Origin: Treponema sp.
GTDB lineage: Bacteria; Spirochaetota; Spirochaetia; Treponematales; Breznakiellaceae
Length of the DNA stretch: 33,050 nt
NCBI GenBank assembly: GCA_031286095.1
Contig: JAITUY010000234.1
Coordinates: forward strand, 1 to 33,050
Direction of reading: 5' to 3'
Under the pieces are notes generated by a model that was not told the DNA's origin, ran no database searches, and worked only from the letters and a program-made list of their open reading frames with translations. Made by a program: the position numbers and the translations under genes. Positions 1-6,817 of this stretch are shown here, one piece after another. How positions within the stretch are numbered: position 1 is the first letter of the stretch; the number at the start of each line of letters is the position of its first letter.

Positions 1-22
1 TCCTGCATTGATAACCCCATTT

Positions 23-49
23 CTTTTCCCGAACCCTCCTTCGGAAAAG
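23..49. other. Hairpin at window start
   Basis: Positions 23-33 and 40-49 form a ten-pair stem with one bulged C (position 30) and a loop of CCCTCC. It may end a gene lying left of the window, but no strong T run follows on the plus strand. A 13-bp direct repeat, TTTGGGTTAGATT, occurs just after it at 54-66 and 89-101. I see no gene in positions 1-306. Confidence 0.35.
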
Positions 50-191
50 CATATTTGGGTTAGATTTTTATTTTGAGGCATGGCCGCTTTTGGGTTAGAT
101 TATTTTTGACGCAATGCGCTCTCTTGTTTTTATAGAAGAAACTTATCAAACTTATCTCTTTTTCCCCTACAGGCATTTTCATGGGGTAGTT

Positions 192-206
192 GTGTCCAAA
201 GGACAC
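192..206. repeat. Short inverted repeat upstream of FGE-fold lipoprotein
   Basis: GTGTCC at 192-197 and GGACAC at 201-206 form a perfect six-pair stem with loop AAA. The same GTGTCC word opens the hairpins at 1378 and 4827, which suggests a shared short repeat family. Its role is unknown. Confidence 0.35.
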
Positions 207-306
207 CACCGCAATTTTTGCGCCAAAGATGGCGGCTGTTTCTATGCTTTTTTTAAAGAAAAACACCGTGTATGTGGAGTTTATATAACCATAAGGAGTG
301 TAAAAA

Positions 307-1296
307 ATGAAAAAATTAATTTTTAGAATGATGACGGTTTGTACAGTTGCGGTAGTTATCGTCACGATGGCTTTGCTTTTTGCAGGCTGTTCTGATTCTA
401 CGGGCAATCCTAAAGGTCAGTATAATCCGAAAGACCAGGATAATCCGAATACCCCAGGTGGCGACGAAGGCAGTAGCGCCGTAACCGAAATAACATCGGA
501 TACAGGTATTGTGTTAATAAAAATAACTGCCGGGACATTTTCGATGGGGCAAGCTTATTATGTAATTCCAGTACACTCAGTAACGCTGACGAGCGGGTTT
601 TACATGGGCAAGTATCAGGTAACACAGGAGCAGTATAAGGCTGTGATGGAGAACAGTAATCCGAGCAGTTTTACAACGGCGGTAGAAGGGGAAAGCGGCA
701 CGCCGGACAAATTGCCTGTAGAAACTGTAAGCTGGTATGACACTTTGGTATTCTGCAACAAGTTGAGCATTGCTGAAGGATTAAGCCCGGCGTACAAGAT
801 TAGTGGCAGTACCGATCCTGCGGATTGGGGATCAGCGCCTACAGAAAGTGACCCTGCTTGGGACGCGGTTGAGATAGTTACTGATTCCAACGGATATAGA
901 TTGCCCACCGAGGCGCAGTGGGAGTACGCTTGCCGTGCAGGGACTACGACAGCGTTTAATAACGGGAATGATAATTATGATACGGTAGGCGCGATTGCTT
1001 GGTATAAAGATAACTCTTCGTCCAAGACGCATAAGGTTGGGTTAAAGACCGCCAATGCATGGGGTTTATATGACATGCACGGGAATCTGGCGGAGTGGTG
1101 CTGGGACAGGTACGGGGGCTATTCAGGATCAGCGCAAACTGATCCTGTTGGCCCGTCTTCGGGGGCTCCCCGCGTGATACGCGGCGGGGGCTGGAACGGT
1201 TCGGCTCAGGGCGTAGGTTCTGCGTTCCGGTTCATCGAATATCCGATTTCCCGGAAGAACAATCTGGGGTTCCGCCTCCTGCGCCCAAACAATTAA
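307..1296 (+). CDS. FGE/SUMF1-fold lipoprotein
   Basis: A 329-residue secreted lipoprotein. The signal peptide is hydrophobic and ends in a lipobox, FAGC, with the lipidated Cys at residue 28, followed by a Ser/Gly/Pro/Asp-rich linker to about residue 60. From about residue 70 to the end lies a formylglycine-generating-enzyme (C-type-lectin-like) domain: TAGTFSMG near its start, RLPTEAQWEYACRAG in the middle, GLYDMHGNLAEW, then RGGGW and LGFRLLRP at the end. The C-terminal active-site Cys pair of true formylglycine enzymes is absent; the RGGGW-to-GFR stretch has no Cys. It is therefore probably a binding or structural protein, not a sulfatase activator. AAGGAG stands just before the ATG. The C-terminal segment resembles the variable region of diversity-generating retroelement targets (see findings). 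Confidence 0.88.
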   Translation: MKKLIFRMMTVCTVAVVIVTMALLFAGCSDSTGNPKGQYNPKDQDNPNTPGGDEGSSAVTEITSDTGIVLIKITAGTFSMGQAYYVIPVHSVTLTSGFYMGKYQVTQEQYKAVMENSNPSSFTTAVEGESGTPDKLPVETVSWYDTLVFCNKLSIAEGLSPAYKISGSTDPADWGSAPTESDPAWDAVEIVTDSNGYRLPTEAQWEYACRAGTTTAFNNGNDNYDTVGAIAWYKDNSSSKTHKVGLKTANAWGLYDMHGNLAEWCWDRYGGYSGSAQTDPVGPSSGAPRVIRGGGWNGSAQGVGSAFRFIEYPISRKNNLGFRLLRPNN

Positions 1297-1377
1297 AGCG
1301 CCAAGTTAAGGGCTGTAGAAAAATAATGGTAGTACATTCCGGCGCAAAAAATTTACAGCTCTGAGTAAAAGTAGAGC

Positions 1378-1427
1378 GGTGTCCGAAAAGTTATAAACAC
1401 GGTCTGTTGAATAACTTTTAGGATACC
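1378..1427. repeat. Long imperfect hairpin between lipoprotein gene and metG
   Basis: Positions 1378-1394 and 1411-1427 pair over 17 positions with one G-T wobble and one mismatch. The inner nine pairs (AAAAGTTAT with ATAACTTTT) are perfect and the loop is 16 nt. It may be a terminator for the lipoprotein gene, but it lacks a clean T run, and its GTGTCC word recurs at other gaps. The rest of 1297-1463 shows nothing recognisable. Confidence 0.5.
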
Positions 1428-1463
1428 CTCTTAATAGGCATACATATTCATTTATACATCGTG

Positions 1464-1492
1464 TTGAATGTTAACGATCTTTTCTGTAATAT
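1464..1492 (+). promoter_or_regulatory. Predicted metG promoter (leaderless)
   Basis: A -35 TTGAAT (1464-1469) and a -10 TAATAT (1487-1492) are spaced by exactly 17 nt. Only six nt separate the -10 from the metG ATG, so transcription should start at or within a base or two of the A of the start codon. This fits the lack of any Shine-Dalgarno sequence. Confidence 0.6.
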
Positions 1493-1498
1493 TTCAAT

Positions 1499-3745
1499 AT
1501 GAAAAGACGATTAATAACTTCAGCCTTACCTTACGTGAACAACGAACCGCACCTCGGCAACCTTATACAGGTGCTTTCCGCGGACGCTTTTGCCCGTTTT
1601 TGCAGACTGCGCGGTTACGAAACTCTGTATGTTTGCGGCACGGACGAATACGGAACTGCCACGGAAAACAAAGCCGTTGAAGAAGGACTGTCGCCAAAAG
1701 AACTGTGCGACCGCTATCATAAAATTCATGCGGATATTTACCGCTGGTTTAATATCGACTTCGATAAATTCGGACGCACTTCAACTCCGATACAAACCGA
1801 AGTTACTCAGGAAATTTTTACAAAACTGGACAAAGCGGGCTATATCTGCGAAAGGACGATAGAACAGTTTTACTGCGCAAAATGCGGCAGATTTCTTGCC
1901 GACCGCTATATCCGCGGCGTCTGCCCAAAGTGCGGCTCCGCGAAAGCGCGCGGCGACCAATGCGAGGACTGCCAGAAACTGCTTGACCCCACCGACTTAA
2001 AAGACCCGCAATGTTCCGCCTGCGGAAACAGTCCGGCGCTGGAAAAGACAAATCATCTTTACATTGATCTTCCGGCAATAAAAGAAAAACTTGAAACATG
2101 GATAAAAACCGCTTCGCAAAAGGGTTTCTGGGCGAATAACGCCGTGCAGATGACCCACGCGTGGATACGAGACGGTTTAAAAGAACGCGCGATAACAAGG
2201 GATTTGAAATGGGGAATACCCGTGCCGAAGCCCGGCTACGAAAACAAGGTTTTTTACGTCTGGTTCGATGCGCCCATCGGTTATATTTCCATTACGGGAA
2301 ATCTTGGCGAGGAAAAATCAAAAACCGGCTGGCGCGATTTCGTAAATTACTGGTGGAAAAGCCCGGATGAAGTTGAGTTGTTTCAGTTTATCGGCAAAGA
2401 TAATATTCCGTTTCACACTGTTATTTTCCCTTCCAGCCTTTTGGGAAGCGGCGATAAGTGGACAATGTTACACCACATGTCAAGTTCGGAATATCTTAAT
2501 TATGAAAACGGAAAATTTTCCAAGTCCAGGGGAGTTGGCGTATTCGGTACGGACGCGATGAAAACCGGAATTCCCGCCGATGTGTGGCGTTTTTATATTT
2601 TCTACAACCGCCCGGAAAAATCGGACGCGATGTTTACATGGGATGACTTTCAGGAGAAAGTGAACGGTGAACTTATCGGCAATCTGGGAAATTTGGTAAA
2701 CCGCACCCTTGCTTTTGTTACGCGCTATTTTGACGGTAAAGTGCCAGACGCAAAAAGCAATGCTGATTTTTGGGATTCAGCGCGAAAACGCGAGGCGTCT
2801 ATAACCGAAAAACTTGACAGAGCCGAACTGCGGGATGCTTTCAGGGAAATTTTTGAGCTTTCGTCTTTTGCGAACAAATATTTTCAGGACTCGGAACCTT
2901 GGCGTCTGCGTAACGACGATCCCGAGAAGGCAAAGGAGGTAATCCGAGATCTCTCTTACATTGTGCGTGATCTGTCCGTTTTAATAGAACCATATATGCC
3001 CAAGGCGTCTGCAAAAATCGCTTCGTTCTTCGGTCATACGGCCAATGAAGGTTTAGGCTGGAAAGATATTGGAACTGTAAACGGCATCGGCGACATACAG
3101 ATAGAAAGCGAAGTGCTTTTTTCAAAACTGGAAGATGATCAAGTTTCTGCGTTACGCGAAAAGTATTCGGGAAGCCAGCATGAAAGAGCGCAAGCTGGAT
3201 CGCAGACCGGGTCGCAGACCCAGCCGTCTTTTTCTTCCGTAATGGATTTGCGGGTCGCTAAAATCGAAAAAATCGAACGGCATCCCAAAGCCGATAAACT
3301 TTACATAGAACATCTTGAAGTGGGGGAGGGTGTTACCGGAGTCCGCGAGGAAAGGACTATTGTTTCCGGTCTTGTTCCCTTCTATACTGAAGATCAGCTT
3401 CTTGGAAAAAAAATCATTGTTGCCTATAACCTGAAACCCGCAAAACTTCGCGGAATTGAATCGAAGGGGATGCTTCTTGCCGCGGGCGACAAAAACGGAA
3501 TTGGCGCGGATGGACAGGCGGTTGAGCGGGTCGAAGCGCTGGATGCGGGCGATTATCCCACGGGAACGCGGCTTTTGCCCGAGGGCGAAACAGCCGGAAC
3601 GCCGCCAGCTGAAATAGACATAGACACGTTTTTTTCTTATCCGATTGTTGTCAAGGATAATAAAGTTTTAAGCGGAGGAAAAAAACTGTGCCTTAACGGA
3701 AATGCGGTTAGCACTATTGTTATTCCTGACGGAGAAGTGCATTAA
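1499..3745 (+). CDS. metG: Methionyl-tRNA synthetase
   Basis: Cytoplasmic enzyme that charges tRNA-Met using ATP; 748 residues. The start fits the family opening (MKRRLITSALPYVNN, then HLGN, the HIGH signature, at residues 18-21). Two zinc knuckles carry eight Cys (126, 129, 142, 145, 155, 158, 172, 175), the two-knuckle E. coli-like form. The KMSKS loop appears as KFSKS at 339-343. The anticodon-binding helical domain follows. From about residue 580 there is a Trbp111-like tRNA-binding domain (MDLRVAKIEKIERHPKADKLY) that normally dimerises the enzyme. After that come roughly 60 extra residues of no obvious family. There is no Shine-Dalgarno; the gene is probably leaderless. A GTG-started gene follows two nt after the stop. 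Confidence 0.97.
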   Translation: MKRRLITSALPYVNNEPHLGNLIQVLSADAFARFCRLRGYETLYVCGTDEYGTATENKAVEEGLSPKELCDRYHKIHADIYRWFNIDFDKFGRTSTPIQTEVTQEIFTKLDKAGYICERTIEQFYCAKCGRFLADRYIRGVCPKCGSAKARGDQCEDCQKLLDPTDLKDPQCSACGNSPALEKTNHLYIDLPAIKEKLETWIKTASQKGFWANNAVQMTHAWIRDGLKERAITRDLKWGIPVPKPGYENKVFYVWFDAPIGYISITGNLGEEKSKTGWRDFVNYWWKSPDEVELFQFIGKDNIPFHTVIFPSSLLGSGDKWTMLHHMSSSEYLNYENGKFSKSRGVGVFGTDAMKTGIPADVWRFYIFYNRPEKSDAMFTWDDFQEKVNGELIGNLGNLVNRTLAFVTRYFDGKVPDAKSNADFWDSARKREASITEKLDRAELRDAFREIFELSSFANKYFQDSEPWRLRNDDPEKAKEVIRDLSYIVRDLSVLIEPYMPKASAKIASFFGHTANEGLGWKDIGTVNGIGDIQIESEVLFSKLEDDQVSALREKYSGSQHERAQAGSQTGSQTQPSFSSVMDLRVAKIEKIERHPKADKLYIEHLEVGEGVTGVREERTIVSGLVPFYTEDQLLGKKIIVAYNLKPAKLRGIESKGMLLAAGDKNGIGADGQAVERVEALDAGDYPTGTRLLPEGETAGTPPAEIDIDTFFSYPIVVKDNKVLSGGKKLCLNGNAVSTIVIPDGEVH

Positions 3746-3747
3746 GC

Positions 3748-4812
3748 GTGGCGTGTATCAATGGGATAACAGAAACCAGTCTTAAAACATGCGAAACGGC
3801 GGACTCTTTTTTGCAATCCGCTATGTGGGGGGAATTTAAATCCCGCTTCGGCTGGAAAAGCAGGGCGTTTTTAATTGAATGGGCAGGGTATTCAAACTGC
3901 CCGCTGTTACTGCTCTCCCGCCGTCTTGCCCCCGGCTTTTCATTTGCCTATGTCCCATGGGGACCCAGCCTGCCTGATAATTTTCCCGCTGTTGACAGAA
4001 CATCCGCTCTTTCTGAACTTGCCGTAAAACTGAAAAATTATCTTTCGCATAACACCGCTTTTATCCGCTTTGATCCGCCGTGGGCTGTCGCGGACGGCGA
4101 AGACGCGATGCTTTCCGCGTGTTTTAAGCGTTCCGCCGCAGATATCCAGCCGCCTGACACTGTTATTATCAACCTGTCCGCGTCAAACGAAGAAATACTT
4201 GCGCAGATGAAACCTAAATGGCGCTACAATATTTCCCTTGCCGGTAAGAAAGGCGTAAAGGTAAATTCAGGTAGTGCGCAGGATACGGAAAAGTTTTACA
4301 GCCTCTTAAAAGAAACCGCGCAAAGGGACGGAATTGCGATACATAGTATTGATTACTATAAAACACTTTTCGGCGTTTGCGGCGCGCCTGAAAGAAGCGA
4401 TATGTCTTTGCGCCTTTATACCGCCTGTCATGAAGGCGACACCCTCGCGGCGGTTATGGTTCTTTTTTTCGGGAAAAACGCCACATATCTTTACGGAGCG
4501 TCTTCCAACACAAAGCGTAATCTGATGGCTCCCTACGCCCTTCAATGGAAGGCTATGCAGGACGCAAAAAACTCAGGCTGTTTGTATTACGATCTTTTTG
4601 GCATACCGCCCTGCGACAACCCCAATCACCCGATGTCGGGGCTTTACCGTTTTAAAACCGGTTTTGGCGGGCAGATTATTCACCGACCGGGGAGCTGGGA
4701 TTTTCCGTATAAATCTTTTGTATATAATCTTTTTAATCTTGCCGAGACCTTACGAAAAAAAATCCGCGACCGCGGAAAACGTATTGCAATACATACCAAT
4801 TCAAATGTATAG
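3748..4812 (+). CDS. FemAB-family peptidoglycan-bridge aminoacyltransferase
   Basis: A 354-residue protein with the two-part GNAT-like fold of FemA/FemB/FemX. These enzymes move an amino acid from aminoacyl-tRNA onto the peptide stem of lipid II or peptidoglycan. Visible family marks are SAMWGEFKSRFGW at the N-terminus, the W-R-Y-N-I segment after 'MKPK' (about residue 155), and the C-terminal YDLFGIPP with GLYRFKTGFGG. The start is GTG, with GGAGAAG about ten nt upstream and only two nt after metG, so the two are co-transcribed. The amino acid it transfers cannot be read from sequence. Linkage to a tRNA synthetase gene fits tRNA-dependent chemistry but is not proof. Confidence 0.8.
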   Translation: MACINGITETSLKTCETADSFLQSAMWGEFKSRFGWKSRAFLIEWAGYSNCPLLLLSRRLAPGFSFAYVPWGPSLPDNFPAVDRTSALSELAVKLKNYLSHNTAFIRFDPPWAVADGEDAMLSACFKRSAADIQPPDTVIINLSASNEEILAQMKPKWRYNISLAGKKGVKVNSGSAQDTEKFYSLLKETAQRDGIAIHSIDYYKTLFGVCGAPERSDMSLRLYTACHEGDTLAAVMVLFFGKNATYLYGASSNTKRNLMAPYALQWKAMQDAKNSGCLYYDLFGIPPCDNPNHPMSGLYRFKTGFGGQIIHRPGSWDFPYKSFVYNLFNLAETLRKKIRDRGKRIAIHTNSNV

Positions 4813-4826
4813 TTTAACTAAGTTGT

Positions 4827-4861
4827 GGGTGTCCTAAAAGCAACTGGCTTCCCGGACAGCC
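4827..4861. repeat. Imperfect hairpin between FemAB gene and ilvE
   Basis: GGGTGTCC (4827-4834) pairs with GGACAGCC (4854-4861) with one mismatch. An alternative pairing is AGTTG (4821-4825) with CAACT (4841-4845). It shares the GTGTCC(T/G)AAAAG word with the hairpin at 1378, so it is likely another copy of a short repeat. Confidence 0.35.
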
Positions 4862-4889
4862 AAACTACCTTAAAGTCAAAGGAGTTATT

Positions 4890-5975
4890 ATGGCTTTTGC
4901 GTTAAATACTTACCCGATTACCTACCGTGCAAAGTTTTCGGACGGAAACTGGAGCGAGGAATACCTTGAAAAACCGCACAAGACATCCGAAGAAGAAGCC
5001 GCAATGAGCGATGATGATCTTGCCAAATTGCAGGATTCAAGAAACTGCTATGCCGATATGCCTCTTGTAAACTACACCAGTCAGTACGGTCTGGCCTGTT
5101 TTGAGGGACTTAAGGCGTTGCCGCAAAAAGACGGAGGGCTTTCCCTTTTTCGCCCCGATAAAAACGCGGCGCGGTTTTACCGTTCAATGGAAGGGCTGTG
5201 CATGCCGCCTTTTCCTGAAAAATTTTTTCTGTCAGCGTGTATCGAAACCGTCAAGCGGAACGCGAAACTTGGTTTTTATCCTCATTATAACAGCGATTGG
5301 GAAAAAGATTCCTTTATGACAGCGGACTCTGTTTATGTAAGACCTTTTACAATGTCGGAAGGCGGCATTGGAGTAAATCTGTCGAGCAAGCCGTGGGTGT
5401 ATGTGATTAACACCCCAGTGAGCGCGTATTTTTCGGCTAACAATTCAGACGCTGTTATTTCAGACAGAATCCGCGCGACTCCGAACGGGACGGGCTGGAT
5501 AAAAGCCTGTTCAAATTATGTAATATCGGCTCTCGCAAAATCCGAAGCGCTTAAGGCTGGTTATATGGAATGTGTTTTTCTCGACGCGGCTCACCGCAAG
5601 TATATAGAAGAAGGTTCGTCCTGTAATATCTTCTTTTATTTGAAGTCCGGTGAGCTTGTTACGCCCGAACTTGGCGACACAATACTTCCCGGCATTACCC
5701 GCGCGAGTATCATAGAACTTGCCCGCGACAAAGGTATAAAAGTGTCTGAAAGGCAAATCTCAATTGACGAGGTTATGGGAGAGACAAAGGAATGTTTTGT
5801 CAGCGGGACTGCGGCGGGAGCAACGCCTATCACTTCACTTACATACAAAGGGAAGAAAGCGGTCTTTAGCGACGGCAGAGTCGGCGATTTTTCAGCGGAC
5901 ATACGCGACACCATCAAAGGCATTCAATACGGAACCCTGCCCGATACCAAGGGGTGGATGATGCGGGTCATCTGA
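4890..5975 (+). CDS. ilvE: Branched-chain amino-acid aminotransferase
   Basis: A 361-residue PLP enzyme of fold class IV that interconverts Leu/Ile/Val and their 2-oxo acids. The length and the SQYGLACFEGLKA opening match the longer (group II, BCAT-like) branch of the family. The probable Schiff-base lysine is K205 in GWIKACSNY. The stretch LDAAHRKYIEEGSSCNIFF and the C-terminal SGTAAGATPI match the cofactor-phosphate binding regions of the family. Many relatives read GGNYA where this reads CSNYV, a mild variation. A strong AAAGGAG lies seven nt before the ATG. It stands alone, with no other branched-chain genes nearby. Confidence 0.93.
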   Translation: MAFALNTYPITYRAKFSDGNWSEEYLEKPHKTSEEEAAMSDDDLAKLQDSRNCYADMPLVNYTSQYGLACFEGLKALPQKDGGLSLFRPDKNAARFYRSMEGLCMPPFPEKFFLSACIETVKRNAKLGFYPHYNSDWEKDSFMTADSVYVRPFTMSEGGIGVNLSSKPWVYVINTPVSAYFSANNSDAVISDRIRATPNGTGWIKACSNYVISALAKSEALKAGYMECVFLDAAHRKYIEEGSSCNIFFYLKSGELVTPELGDTILPGITRASIIELARDKGIKVSERQISIDEVMGETKECFVSGTAAGATPITSLTYKGKKAVFSDGRVGDFSADIRDTIKGIQYGTLPDTKGWMMRVI

Positions 5976-6008
5976 AAGACGACCCGTATAATAACTTCCT
6001 ATCGTCAA

Positions 6009-6024
6009 CAGACCGCAAGGTCTG
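6009..6024 (+). other. GNRA-capped hairpin after ilvE
   Basis: CAGACC and GGTCTG form a perfect six-pair stem closed by a GCAA tetraloop, 34 nt after the ilvE stop. The downstream DNA is AT-rich without a tight T run, so it could be a weak terminator or an RNA 3'-end stabiliser. Confidence 0.4.
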
Positions 6025-6047
6025 ATGGTTAAAGTTTTATATATAAT

Positions 6048-6126
6048 TTTACCACAAACCTCACAAACAGATATAAATTAAAAGTTCGTGAGTGTACCGA
6101 AGGTACGCAGTTGTCGAACAAGTCCA
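6048..6126. repeat. Dispersed intergenic repeat, copy 1
   Basis: This stretch shares TTTACCACAAAC, TCAC(A/G)AA and the 18-bp core TACCGAAGGTACGCRGTT with the element at 30282-30424. It contains an inverted repeat, CTCACAAAC (6060-6068) with GTTCGTGAG (6084-6092), with one mismatch. It ends in TTGTCGAACAAGTCC, a word that recurs with one change at about 30515. The rest of 5976-6451 holds no gene. A CACGCAGAGGACGCCAAGG-type stretch near 6199 looks repeat-like. Confidence 0.55.
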
Positions 6127-6410
6127 GTATTTGGTACACAGCAATTTTAAGTTTATCTCAGTCTCAATCTATAGTGAACTTACCTTCAAATATTCTCACG
6201 CAGAGGACGCCAAGGCGCGGAGAGCTATAAGCAATGCGTAAGCCAATCGCTGTTTTTCTGCTTCTTCTTCTAAAAAGATAAGAAAAAACATATTGTAGAC
6301 GCACAACAAGGTCATTAAGTCCCGTTATCCGCGAGCTTTGCGCGATGAATTTTCCGATATATCTTAAGTATTTTTTAAACTTTAAATTGCTGTTTGGTAT
6401 ATCTGACTTA

Positions 6411-6439
6411 TTGACTAAATAACGAATTTACTGCTTAAT
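6411..6439 (+). promoter_or_regulatory. Possible tRNA-Ala promoter
   Basis: TTGACT (6411-6416) and CTTAAT (6434-6439) are spaced by 17 nt. Transcription would start around 6446, about five nt before the tRNA. The -35 is good, the -10 only fair. Confidence 0.4.
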
Positions 6440-6451
6440 GGTATAAAGCTT

Positions 6452-6524
6452 GGGGATATAGCTCAGTTGGTAGAGCGATTGGTTCGCAATCAATAGGCCT
6501 GGGGTTCGAATCCCCATATCTCCA
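6452..6524 (+). tRNA. tRNA-Ala(CGC)
   Basis: A 73-nt cloverleaf: acceptor GGGGATA with TATCTCC, D arm GCTC/GAGC, anticodon stem ATTGG/TCAAT with loop TTCGCAA (anticodon CGC, reads GCG), T arm TGGGG TTCGAAT CCCCA. The third acceptor pair is G-U, the classic alanine identity element, which confirms the assignment. The CCA end is not encoded. Confidence 0.96.
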
Positions 6525-6590
6525 ATGGATTTAATTGCCGCTATTGACACTTTTTGATGTTTTTGGCACATTTAATGTGGCGCTTTAAGG

Positions 6591-6613
6591 GTTCCCTGCG
6601 GGAACTGTTTTTT
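6591..6613 (+). terminator. Intrinsic terminator after tRNA-Ala
   Basis: GTTCCC (6591-6596), loop TGC, GGGAAC (6600-6605), then TGTTTTTT. A clean rho-independent terminator separating the two tRNA genes. Confidence 0.75.
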
Positions 6614-6707
6614 GAGGCGGCACTGCCGCTCGCCTAAAGGCGGGTTTGCATTGGATGTCCGGGGTTACTTTTGAGGGGACTGGTCTTGTTAATTTTTTTG
6701 GCTGTAA

Positions 6708-6724
6708 CACCGCTTAATGCGGTG
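6708..6724. other. Hairpin before tRNA-Phe
   Basis: CACCGC and GCGGTG form a perfect six-pair stem with loop TTAAT, ten nt before tRNA-Phe. A second small stem, CGCC/GGCG with loop TAAA, lies near 6639. They may take part in precursor processing; no T run follows. Confidence 0.35.
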
Positions 6725-6734
6725 CTGTAAATTA

Positions 6735-6807
6735 GCCACCTTAGCTCAGTTGGTAGAGCAGCAGACTGAAAATCTGCGTGTCTGGAGTTCAATTCTCCGA
6801 GGTGGCA
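6735..6807 (+). tRNA. tRNA-Phe(GAA)
   Basis: A 73-nt cloverleaf: acceptor GCCACCT with AGGTGGC, D arm GCTC/GAGC, anticodon stem GCAGA/TCTGC with loop CTGAAAA (anticodon GAA), T arm TGGAG TTCAATT CTCCG. CCA is not encoded. The convergent restriction-modification gene ends ten bases away, so this tRNA end may mark an accessory-gene boundary. I found no second copy of the tRNA 3' end in the window. Confidence 0.96.
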
Positions 6808-6817
6808 CTTTAAGTTT

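Noticed and set aside
60-407. 115-codon minus-strand ORF antisense to the FGE lipoprotein start
   Set aside because: It overlaps the lipoprotein signal peptide, has no recognisable family, and no ribosome site was found.
4598-4837. 79-codon ORF across the end of the FemAB-family gene
   Set aside because: Other-frame shadow with no support.
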